This document shows, in pieces, positions 32,467-43,500 of a DNA stretch of 64,000 nucleotides. The notes under the pieces were generated by a model. The model saw nothing but the letters and a program-made list of their open reading frames with translations, had not been told where the DNA came from and searched no databases. A program made the position numbers and the translations under genes. The DNA is from Zhengitettix transpicula (taxonomy: Eukaryota; Arthropoda; Insecta; Orthoptera; Tetrigidae): the NCBI GenBank assembly GCA_037074705.1, contig CM073590.1, positions 140,883,600 to 140,947,599 of the forward strand, read 5' to 3'. Every line of letters begins with the position of its first letter. Positions within the stretch are counted from its first letter, which is position 1.

Positions 32467-34860
32467 TTTCTGCCATCCCTGTTGCTTTCATCAGCTGATT
32501 CAATAATGAAGAGTATCACCACACAAAATCAGGTGATGAACTTAAAATATACTTTTAAAATAATTTTTTCATAAATTCATACAACAAAATTGTCATAACT
32601 CACAGGCTTTCTTTTGTTGAGTGAAATCGTCTTATCTACAATATCTCATATTTTGGGGAAGAACTAAAACAGATTCAGAGGGAAATCATAATTAGGACAT
32701 TGGTTAATCTACAAAGGAAATAACTATGGCAGAAAAATGGAATAAATAAGTCACTTAATGAGAATGTTTGAATTACTTTCCACAATAATGGAGTTTAACA
32801 TTCAGAATGTCAGAAAGATACATCTTTCATTCTTTTCTTAAACATTTTGAACCTAATATTCAATTTTTTCCTATGGATGAACAAAATAACAATAGAAATA
32901 AAATTACTCATAAGTTACAAGGGAATCAAACATAAAAATTTAGACACTAAAATCAAATTCTTCGTAAACCAATTAAGAAACAACATAGTAGTCACAAATA
33001 TATTTTTTAAAATAATCAGGATATAATTTTCACAAATGCTGTAAATGTGGCTATGGACAAAAATGATTATATAAATACTGTGAACACCTTGCTATCTTAC
33101 AGTTCTTTAAATGAACCTAGTATTAACATTAAAATTGCTAATTAAGTTATTGATAAATTTAAAGACAAACGTATAATAACCATATTAATACGTTTCATTC
33201 TTTGTTCTCAATTTCTGCTAATTTAGAAAGAGCTTATGCTCTTCCTAATATACATAAACCTACTTTATCTTTCAGATTATTTGTTGGCTCTATTAATGAT
33301 CCTCTCAATTGAATTTAAGCTTTTTTGTATACCATTTTTACAAAAGGTTTAAATTATGACACATTGTGTTAAAAATTCCTTTCAATTGATTGATGTTTTA
33401 AATAATATCATAGTCCCCAATGATCATATTTTAATTTCTTTAGATGTGGTATCTCTTTTCAATTAATTACTCATTAATCTAATTTTAGAAAGTTTAATAA
33501 ATAAGACAGGATAATATTTTTTCAGACTTAAAAAGTATCACTTTACATGATATGCTTAGATTACCTAATCTGATTTAGAATTGTACTTATTTTATGTTTA
33601 ATAACACGATTTATCATCAACTCAATAGTTCCCCTACAGGAAATACTTTACCAGCTTTCTTTGCCAAAATAGTAATGACAGATTCAGAAGCTTTATGTAT
33701 TTCCAAATTATACTTAAAACCAATAGTTATTTTAGATACATTGATGACATTTGTTGCATTATTCCCAACACTAAATTGAATTATTTAATCAATATCTTTA
33801 ATACTTACCATAATAATTTAAAGTTAACTTTTGAAATTGAACAGAACAAATCCATTAGTTTTTTTTAGACATTTTGATAGCTGGAGTAATAATAAATTAA
33901 TAACTAAGTGTTTCCAAAAATCAACATATTCTGGAAGAATTTTCAATTACATGTCCTACCATCCTACTTTCCAAAAGAAAGTTAGGGTTTTAGTTTAGTA
34001 GATAAAGCTATTAAATTAAATCCAAGAATATTCTTTTACTACATTCAAATCTCATGAAATTTATAAATAAGTACATCAAGGTCAGATTGAATAATAAAAG
34101 GTATATCACTAACAATTTTCAGATTAAAAATAATTATAAGACATTTAGTTTCATAGTTTTAACTTGCATTGTTCTTTGCAACATAAATAAAATGGACTTT
34201 TGGAAAAGTATAGTGTCAGATTTATTTTTAAATCACATAACTAATTAAACTTAGTAAAAAATATTAAGGACAAAATTAAGATTATAGATAAGCACAACAT
34301 AATTTACAAAATTATTGTATTGATTGTAAAGCAACATATATCAGTCAAACTGAGCACTCATTAAAAACAAGGTTACATTAACACAAAAACAATATAAATA
34401 GTAATATTCAAAATTATTCTGTGTTTTTCCAAACATATTTACTTAAATAATCATAAAATATATTTGTATAATGTATCAATTTTGTATGCAGAAATGAACT
34501 ACTTCTTGAGATTGAGTAAAATGTTATATATAAACAATAATACCAAAAATTTGAACAAAATTCTTGACACTTTGCTTCTGTAACTCTTTAATTTACAAAT
34601 TGTTGTAACATTAAATTGTTTCCATTGTAAAACACACTCAACAATGTAACTGAGATTTTACTGGTCATTCTCTTGTAAATTGTGTATTTCGGCCCTATCA
34701 GTCAGCGGAGAACAAAAGTCCACCAAAATTTATATCATTTGTTGTCTGCCAAATCTTTCAAAAAATTAATTTTAATTATTGTAATTGTTTGGTCATACCT
34801 GAAGAGGATGCAAATTAGTTATGAAACATATGGCAATTTTCAATAAATATATTTTTCTGA
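32467..34860 (+). mobile_element. Decayed Penelope-like element
   Basis: Plus-strand fragments in order: AYALPNIHKPTLSFRLFVGS (about 33235), ILISLDVVSLFN (about 33430), FNNTIYHQLNSSPTGNTLPA (about 33595), RYIDDICCIIP (about 33735) and CIDCKATYISQTEHSLKTRL (about 34318). These are the RT and GIY-YIG blocks of a PLE, broken by stops and shifts. A CTGAAGA...GAAAC motif lies at 34799-34827 on plus and a CTGATGA...GAAA motif at 32467-32494 on minus, so both ends carry opposed hairpin motifs. Confidence 0.75.
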
Positions 34861-34876
34861 CTTCAAATGGCTGTCT

Positions 34877-34879
<3 letters not shown>

Positions 34880-34932
<53 letters not shown>
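34880..34932. repeat. (TA)n microsatellite
   Basis: A TA run between the decayed PLE and the SINE-like repeat. Confidence 0.95.
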
Positions 34933-34936
<4 letters not shown>

Positions 34937-34950
34937 CAAAGTCACATTCA

Positions 34951-35145
34951 AACTTGGATAGTGAGGAAGGATAGAAATAAATAGGAGAAATAGGAGGATT
35001 GCACTTAATGTGAATTCATATGCTTGGGCGAAGAATTACGCACATAGAAAAGCATATGTTCAAAGCAGAGAGAAGGATGAAAGAAGAAGGAAAGACTGAA
35101 AATATTTGACCCAGGCGGGACTTGAACCCACGTATTCTGCTTAGT
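34951..35145 (-). repeat. tRNA-derived SINE-like repeat, best copy
   Basis: On the minus strand the 5' end reads CTAAGCAGAATACGTGGG and then GGTTCAAGTCC (35128-35118), a match to the tRNA B box. The body with GCATATG and CTATCC blocks recurs at 6459-6795 and, inverted, 47330-47570. A (TA)n tract follows at 35146-35177. Confidence 0.6.
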
Positions 35146-35289
35146 ATATATATATATATTATATATATATATATATATTTGGTATTTTTTTTCCCCATAT
35201 TGAAAGGAAATCTATTTTAGAAATAAAAGCCAGAAGCATGAAAAATATATGGAAAATAAAACCTTATAAATTGGTTCGATCAGATGGAA

Positions 35290-35535
35290 TTTTGGGGGAA
35301 ATGTTAAAACTCTGAGGGAAGTCATGATTGCATACCTAATCTCTTAATAGTTCAGACACTCCTAATGATTTGAGGGAAGAATTAATTGTACCTATTTTAA
35401 AATTGGGATCCCATTCAGAAACAGGTAACAACAGACCAGTAAGTCTCATGTCTGTAGTGTGCAAACAGCTAGACAAACTAATTGCATGAGAAAGGTATAA
35501 TTGCTTTGGTATTCCAGTGGAAGTCGAGCATACTA
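35290..35535 (+). pseudogene. Non-LTR reverse transcriptase fragment
   Basis: The frame includes LREELIVPILKLGSHSETGN and NRPVSLMSVVCKQLDKLIA, matching the start of the RT domain in LINE-type elements (PIxKxG, NxRPxSL, KxLxKLI). A stop follows. No other part of the element is visible nearby. Confidence 0.55.
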
Positions 35536-36254
35536 CAAAAAAAATCAAAAGCTTTCTGGGGCACAGCCTTCAAGTTGAACATTAACATTCTGCTACCATT
35601 GAGGAACTAACCAGATTGAAATAAGTATAGTCTGACCCAGTAAGCTTTGTGTGTGTGCGTGTGTGTGTCTGCTGCTATGGATGGAGTGGCATAAAAAAAC
35701 TAGGAATTTAAATTATTAGAAAATAATAGGATTTCCTTTTTTTGTTGATAATAATTCCATCCTCATTAATAATTATCTTCCACCAAACTCAAGAAATTGG
35801 CTGTATACATATCATAGAGAGATTGTCTCAGGTGGAAAGTTAATAATTTCACAGGGGTACATCTGCCTGTGCAAAATTAACCCTCCCCACAACACTATGT
35901 GGGCAGTGTGCATCTTTGACAACCTAAATAATCGAAAAAAGTGAATAGGATAATGAGTAAACAGAGGTAGTGTTAATATTTTTTTATAAAAATAAGTTAC
36001 AATTCTGCACATTACCCATTTCTGACACTCAGAAGATACATATAATTAACTCTCTCAACTAAATATTGAGGTATTAGATTATATTCTTATAAAGTGATAT
36101 AAAAATTAATGTTGCAGTTTGTAAATTTAAATTCTAATATCTCAAACCTCCTTTGGCTAGCAGACAAGTGAGCATTGGTAGAGTGAATATGTTCAACTCC
36201 AACACATGTGGCTTATTAATAGACATCATTCTTACAAGTCGTTATCATAAAATA
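35536..36254. other. Intergenic and MTIF3 3' UTR
   Basis: I see no coding. The right part should be the MTIF3 3' untranslated region on minus, but I found no canonical AATAAA in an obvious place. Confidence 0.35.
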
Positions 36255-36389
36255 TTATTCGCTATTGTCATCCTTTTGTTCCTTCTTCGGTGGTATTATC
36301 TGAAACTTAAGATCTTTACCTTGAACTCTTTTCTGTACAATACGCCCATTACTTTTAATATTTGTGGTTATGGTATTGTAAATACTTTC
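36255..36389 (-). CDS. MTIF3: MTIF3 exon 2
   Basis: A 135-nt terminal exon, too short for a simple ORF search. It reads ESIYNTITTNIKSNGRIVQK then RVQGKDLKFQIIPPKKEQKD and ends DNSE, stop. It is recognised by the conserved IF-3 C-terminal pattern and exact frame agreement with exon 1. Confidence 0.9.
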   Translation of the reverse strand, partial: ESIYNTITTNIKSNGRIVQKRVQGKDLKFQIIPPKKEQKDDNSE

Positions 36390-37591
36390 CTGAAACAAAT
36401 TAAATGATAACATACATTTATGTAGGAAGAATTAGATAAATAGTAATTGAAAATTATAATTGCAACTGCCTGATAATATTAATTGAAATCTTGAAATTGT
36501 CACCAATTTTTTATAGCAGTTGATTCAGTTTTTATGATTTAATAACAAAAAGAAATGTATAAATAATGTGTGTGGTTATAAGGTAAACTATAAAACATGT
36601 ATGGTATGAAAAGCTGATGAGAGGAATGTATTATGTAGGCAATATTTTAAAATCAGGACAACAAAAAGTATTGAACATCATTTACAATTTACAGTACACT
36701 GTATAAACTGTACATATAAATTTTTAAAAAGATTTCACAAATAAAAAACGAAGATATTTTGTTATATAGGTTTATTCAGATAATCTAGGAAAAATAATTT
36801 TTCAATAAAAAACATTTGTAACTTTATAGATTCAAATTTTCAAATGTATTAGTTGAGTATGTAAAACAATTAAAAGTTGAATATTGATAAATAATTGTAG
36901 AACTTATATAATGAAAAAATAAATTATTACTTTCAAGTTTGCCAGACACAAGTTACCAAAAATTAGTCTCCCTTTTTCTAGACAAGATATGAATAATTTA
37001 TCATACAATTAATTCAGTTATATATTTATTTATACTTACACAATTGTTAATATCCTGTCCTGTTACCACAATGCGTACTTCATATTTCTTTTCTATCCAT
37101 TTATCTATTTTCCTAATCTTTTCTAGTAGATCATGTTCAGCTATTTTAGTGGACAGTGGTAACAGTTTTTCACCTTTAAAGCCACTTGTATTTTTAAGCT
37201 TCTGTAAATCTTTTTGTTTTTTATCTCCTTCAAAAATCTGAACATTTGACAATAATTTGTAGAGAGGTCTTTGTGCTTTGTCATCCAAGTCATTAATTTT
37301 CAAAAGTTTTAAGTCACGTCTCTTAGCTAGCTTTTCAGCTTCTTCTAATGTTATAACTGAAATATTTTCATCTGTTCCAATCAAAGTTATTTTCGGGTTC
37401 AAGAAACGGTTTTTTTTATTAGTTTCTTTCTTGGGTTTTTGAACTCCAGTTTGTACATTTTTTTCTTCATGGACAAAACGCAACTGATACAAGTAATGAG
37501 AAGCAAACTTCTTGTAGGTAATGAAAGTTGTTCTACTCAGTGTGTTCGCAGCCAATGACATATATAATGATGTAAAGGTGGCGATCAGCAT
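36255..37591 (-). CDS. MTIF3: Mitochondrial translation initiation factor IF-3
   Basis: Two exons: 37591-37040 (184 codons) and 36389-36255 (44 codons plus stop), 228 residues. IF-3 binds the small mitoribosomal subunit, keeps subunits apart and helps select initiator tRNA. Seen: N-terminal domain NPKITLIGTDENISVITLEE, AEKLAKRRDLKLLKI; C-terminal domain ending RIVQKRVQGKDLKFQIIPPK. The donor TGT|GTAAGT and acceptor TTTGTTTCAG are both phase 0, and joining them restores the domain. Start: the frame stays open upstream, but the first ATG in it is 37591; it gives a basic, hydroxylated, Arg/Lys-bearing leader (MLIATFTSLYMSLAANTLSR) typical of mitochondrial import. ATG at 37561 is an alternative. 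Confidence 0.9.
37040..37591 (-). CDS. MTIF3: MTIF3 exon 1
   Basis: It holds the targeting leader, a Lys-rich linker, the IF-3 N-terminal domain and the first half of the C-terminal domain up to VVTGQDINNC. Reading on past the donor gives a stop 13 codons later, so the intron is required. Confidence 0.88.
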
Positions 37592-39845
37592 ATCTTTAAT
37601 TTGCAGGACAAAATGTTCACATAGCTTGAACACGTCTTCTAAACTAATATTTGAGGGTTGGCTTGCCAAGCCATATTTGACGACCGCAGACAAAAAATTT
37701 TAACAATACACCATATATCTAAATTTTACACAACTTCAACATTTGTTTTCTCAACGACGTGAAAGGTTCAATATGTCAATTTACGAACACAACTGTTTGC
37801 TGGAGCCCAGAAAATGACAAACCTATAACATGTTTTAGATTCATAATAATGTTAGAAAATATAATATACTACAGACGATTACAGCTACCCTAAAACGTTC
37901 CTCACTTATTTTTAAAAACCAAGTATCTGTTTACTGTATTCTTTGGAATATTATTGTGCCATCCAACGAGTCCATAGAGGGTTATAAGTCTTTGGTGACA
38001 TCAAGTTGATGTTATATATTGAAATGAAAATATAATACGTCTGTTTTTTAAAATATTATAATTAGATATAATAGCTAATGACAGACAAAATGACACAACG
38101 GTTCTGGAAACTTTGAACCTTTTGTCAGGTGATTAAAAATCATAAAAGGAAGGACTGACTCAATACAGTTGACAAATTCAAAAGCTAAGCTCCTGTGGTG
38201 TTTCTATCATCGCTTCATTTTGTGTGGCATTTGCGAAATTTCAAAATCTAACGGAGTTCCTTACAGGTGATAAATACTTAGCCCTGATTGGCTGTTTAGT
38301 AAAAGAGGGAGACGTTGCATGCGGGGAAAGTTACTATCTTCTTGAGGATGGTACAACAAAATTCGTATAATTATATGTGAATACACACAATTATTTTGTG
38401 TTTAGTATAATCGTTATTAACTATTTTTTTTCAAAAAGAAGTTTGGGGATAGGCTGAATCGTAGTAAAATCTTATCAAATAATTCTAAGGCTCTAATAAA
38501 GTTGAAGGAATTTATTACTAAATGCTTTCAAGGTTTATACAATACAGTCAGCTGTATTGAAGAATTTGTAACAGCTAATTATTGTTGTTTGTGCGTCAAA
38601 GAACATTAGGTGGAGCCAAATGAGATTAATTTATATAATCTTTGTAAATAACCTAACATAAAGCTCTCCCTAATATTAAGGTTATCAATTGAAATGAATC
38701 TCCCATGTAAATACAGTAGGTATTGCTTTTTATAGACCAAATGCTAAAGATAAAATTATTGTACTATGGATATATTCATTGATAGTAAATTTAAAACTAA
38801 ATGCTAATTCTATGTGATGACTTGAATGTTAATTTTTGAGTTCCAACTATCTTTGAGACTACCAAGTTAAGGAATCTCCTTGCCCCTTTCGATCTATTAG
38901 TAACAACTAGAGACATAACTAGGCCACGTGGTGTATAACATTCTTATTAACACATGCTCTCCAGATACTGACATCTCTGAATGTCAAGTTCAGAAATAAA
39001 TTAAGTAGGTTAGCCGTAGAAAGTAGAATATAATTTGACCAAATAATTAACACTGTTTCAAACAAAGCAAAGGCTATATGGCATCTGTCTAGAAAAAAAG
39101 GATAATCTGGAAAATATTTGGCAATGTTAATTATTATGATCTTTGCTAATGATTTTATAGGTTCTTCATACACAATATTAATGCAATCCAACATAATGTC
39201 ACTTAAAATCCAAAACAACTTGACTTCCTACACTACTTGAGTGAGGACATCTAGATGTAGGTGTATACACACTTTAATTCTGTTTACAAAGCAGCAACGT
39301 AGTTATATTATCATTTTTGTGAACTATGGACTGATGATGAAATGTATTCAAAGAAAAAATATGAAAAATAAATTGATATGAAAAATTACATGAGTTATTT
39401 ATTATTCCATCTATCATGATGATTCAATCCAGACCTATTATAATCAATATAACACTTTTCCATTGCTTTTTCTAAATGCCAATCTGTTTACAACACATTG
39501 GGTTTAACTTGCCGCCGAGTTGAATATGAACCTTTCACGTTTATTAAGCATGCAATACAAGGACTATTTATCTCCCATAATAAATTATGTTAGGTTTCGA
39601 AATTTCGTCTGTCATTTGGCTATTTTATCTCATTCTTAGCACATCTTTGACCAGAGACAAGAGACTATTGGCAGTAGTGCCATAACTGATAATTCAAAAA
39701 CACTATATTGTTTCCATACGAATCATTGTCTTCGTAAAGTTGATTTTATTTTTGGGAGCAGCGGTTTGTCTCAAATGTCAAATATGATTACAGATCAGAA
39801 GGTTAAGCGAATCTATCCCATAATAAAAATTTAACATACCAAAAT
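37592..39845. other. Intergenic region between MTIF3 and GUF1 start codons
   Basis: The 2.25 kb between divergent start codons should contain both promoters. I see no CpG-rich core. A decayed non-LTR element lies in the middle. The last 300 bp before GUF1 are AT-rich without a clear TATA box. Confidence 0.4.
38700..38945 (+). pseudogene. Decayed non-LTR endonuclease fragment
   Basis: With frame changes one reads VIAFYRPNAKDK, then CDDLNVNF, and FETTKLRNLLAPFDLLVTTR. The order (YRP, GDFN-like, TR before the end) resembles the AP-type endonuclease of LINE elements. It is weak and fragmentary. Confidence 0.35.
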
Positions 39846-40520
39846 ATGGGATCTCTAATGAGGATACTGATTCCTCACTTGCGTAGAAATATAAATAATT
39901 TAAGGTCAGAACATTCTATTTTACTATTACTATCATATGAAAAACACCTTTATTTAATGCGACTTTTTTTTTGCAGGCGATTTGCCAACATTTCAAGTGA
40001 TGTCGAATCTTTTGATGTAGAGGAACAAAAGGATGCATTTCCGTTATCACATATTAGAAACTTCAGTATAATAGCTCATGTAGACCATGGAAAAAGTACA
40101 TTGGCTGATCGATTTTTAGAAATGTTGGGAGCTGTGGACATTAGTTGTGGTAAACATCAAATCCTTGACAAGCTTCAAGTGGAACAGGAAAGAGGGATTA
40201 CGGTGAAAGCCCAGACAGCCAGTTTGAATTATGTTCATGAAGGAAAGACATATTTATTGAATTTGATAGATACCCCAGGTCATGTTGACTTTTCGAATGA
40301 AGTTTCACGTTCTTTAGCAGCATGTCAAGGAGTTGTATTGTTAGTTGATGCAAACCAAGGAGTTCAAGCTCAGACTGTTGCAAACTTTTACTTAGCTTTT
40401 TGCAGGGAACTAGTAATTATTCCAGTTTTAAACAAAATTGATTTGAAGAATGCAAAACCTGAAGCAGTGATGGAGCAACTGAATGTTTTGTTTGGTTTCA
40501 AAAAGACTGATATAATGAAG
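39846..40520 (+). CDS. GUF1: GUF1 exon 1, GTPase domain
   Basis: It codes residues 1-225, including G1 to G4. The donor is AAG|GTAAAA. Within it, 39905-39976 looks like a 72-bp intron (AAG|GTCAGA ... TTTTTTTTTGCAG|G) whose removal keeps the frame and shortens the leader to [27 protein letters not shown]. Confidence 0.88.
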
Positions 40521-43500
40521 GTAAAATGAAAGTACTGGCAGACATCATTCATATTTTGTTCACATTTCCAGTTGTACTCACAGTTTATCAGCAAAGTAAT
40601 TAGTCTGTATGATTAACAATTCTTTTAGTGATATTTACATACTGACCAAATGCATTCCATGAAAATAATGTGTATGTTAATTATTATTTGCCAATTGAAT
40701 CAATATTTCTAATTAATGCACGGAAATAAGAATCAACTCTGAAAACAATTATGTTTCTCAAAACCAAAGGGTGGAGACAGGAAAAAATCATTTTGGAATT
40801 TGAGAGAGTACACAAAACAAAATACCCAACATGGGAACTATATAAACAAGTAAAAGTACAATTTTTTAAAAAATGCTCATAACAACATTGATATCAAATA
40901 TGAAAAATAAAGCATGACCAACAAAATAAAAGGAGTTTGTATGAAATTAGTAATCAGATCAATACCATGTGGTAATAAATAGAACTAAAAACCCTTCAGC
41001 AATTAGTGTTATAATTATGAAGACCGAGATTAACAATTGAAATATAAAACCAGGAAAAGGTCTCATTTATGAGCTTTTGACCCATTGCTCTGCTCTCACC
41101 TTTGTAAACAACATTTAATATTAAAACAATGCCTTATGAAAACTTGTTGAGACTATTCTGCTTTTAAATTTGTATTCTATCAGTATTATTTGAACAATTG
41201 GAAAAATTCTGTTGTTGATAACACTGAATGACCTTTTTCAATGCATAAAGAAAAATGATATTTTGTATTTTTAAGACTTCCATGAGATAAATCCTTCATT
41301 AAAAAATCATTCAAATGTAGTCCTACTCATAAATTGATTTACTCACACATCAGGAGCACAGAATACAGACAGAAATTTTCTGGATTTTAATTTAAGTATT
41401 CATGAAATCGTATTACCTCTGTGGGGAAAAATTCAGTAGCAGTAAAGTTGAAATTCTGTAACAAAGTTTGTTGCAAAAAAAATTTAATTAGTCCATAGCA
41501 AAGTTACTGTGAAAAATTAACATATATATTGGTTTTGGATGGCTATTACAAATGAAAGCATAAGATTTAATATTTTAAACTTAAATGCAGTTGGAAAAGA
41601 TTTACATTTGAGGAAATAAAATGTATAGTTCATATTTAATGCATGACAATGATGTGAACTGAAAAAATTATTTTTGCCAATACATTTTGTGTTCTATTCT
41701 ATAATCTAAAATGGATGTGTGGTAATTTCTAAGTATCTGTTCCTGAATGACTGAGTGGTTATAAAACACTTTTATATATCGTTCACATCAGTACGTACCC
41801 ACTCATTTAATCGTATGTTACCTGGTGCATATATTCTATTTTATCATACAGACGTTTGGTCAAAGTTAAATATTATAATTTAATTTTCAAAGCTAGTATA
41901 TAAGCCTTTTGCAATTATTTATGTGTATTTCAGATTTGTTTCACACATCCTAAACATTGTATTAAATATTATATATTTCAGGTTTCTGCAAAATATGGAA
42001 ATGGAGTTGAAGAGTTAATAAAAGCAATAATACAAAAGATACCACCTCCAAAAGTGTTAAGAAATTCCCCATTTAGAGCTTTGCTTTATGACAGTTGGTA
42101 TGATCAACACCGAGGGGCTGTTATTCTTGTTTATGTGAGGGATGGTTTTGTTAAGGTTGGAGATGAAATTAAATCTATGCACAGTGGTAAAACATATGAA
42201 GTAAAATACTTGGCTCTCTTACGTCCACACGAAGAACATGTTTCAAAACTGTGAGCACTTTTGCCATACTACATAATTTTTTATATTGTGCATGAATTGT
42301 CAATAATTTGCTCTTTTTCCTGATCTTTCAAAGAGAGAGAGAGAGAGAGAGAGATTGTTGATTCTGTTGTGGATGACTGTAATTGATGAATTGTCATGGT
42401 GTTTGTTAGATTTCGAATGTAAATATGTAACCTGCAGTCCTTATTACCGAAAATGGTGTGTCCATTGTGGACACTGACTTTCATATCAGGTATGTCACAA
42501 TGTGAAACAAATATGAGGTACACTAAGGGCTAGTCTGAGAATTTTAGTTTAGTCCAAGTATCCAAACCCAATCTTGACCAAAATAAAAAATGTACTCCAC
42601 CCTTCGTTACTACTTTCCTAGACTACACAAACTCAACTCCATTCTCCACCTTGCTGATATTGGACTGCAATTCTTCTCATAGACACACAAAATATACTTT
42701 CAAATACTCCCCACCCTCCCAAGGGCTTCCTTCAGATGTCCTCTAAACTTCAATATTTTGTCCACTTGTAAACCTCTCTAGCTTGTTTGTAGGAACAGAT
42801 GGCATGTCTGCCGTATCCTTCAAACTAAAGAAATACTGCAGAAGAGAAAAATTCAAAACGATACAACACATAGTTGTTTTAAAGACATTCTACATTGGCC
42901 AAACAAAAGACCTCTTTCTGAACAAATTGCTAACCACCTTAGATCTGTAAAACTGTCAAAAACATTATTCTCAATAGCTGCTTACTCCCACAGCTACAAC
43001 AATAATTTCAGCCAGTGCTTCACACTGTCCGTCTTTAAAGATTTGCCAGATGCTGAATTCCATCTTTGGGAACTCTTCTTCAAACACATTCTACAATAAA
43101 GGTAAGTCCTGAACCTAACATCATCTAAGAATTTTGTTTCCCCTAACCACACACTCCTGTACTTTATGACAAATTTCCTTTTTTATCTTCCACCTCAATA
43201 TGCACAAGTGTGTGTGTATTTGTCAGTGGGTGTATGTGTATACATGTAAGCATGTGTGTGAATGTGGATATATATGTATATTTCCATTATTTCTGAAATT
43301 TTTTCTTTCCTTGAGGGAGAGATGTGTTGGCTTTATTGAGTGTTGATTGCTGCTGTCTAATAGGTGGTCCTTCATAGTTTGAATTCAACACTGTGGTCAC
43401 CCAACATGAGATGCTGTGTCCAAAGTCAACTTATATGAAATCAATAGTTGGTCCAGTCAGGCTGAGCAGTAAAAATATTTCAAATGTTCAAGGATCTGAA

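Noticed and set aside
37592..37693. Longer N-terminus for MTIF3 starting at 37693
   Set aside because: The first codon there is TTG, and the first ATG in frame (37591) gives a better mitochondrial leader.
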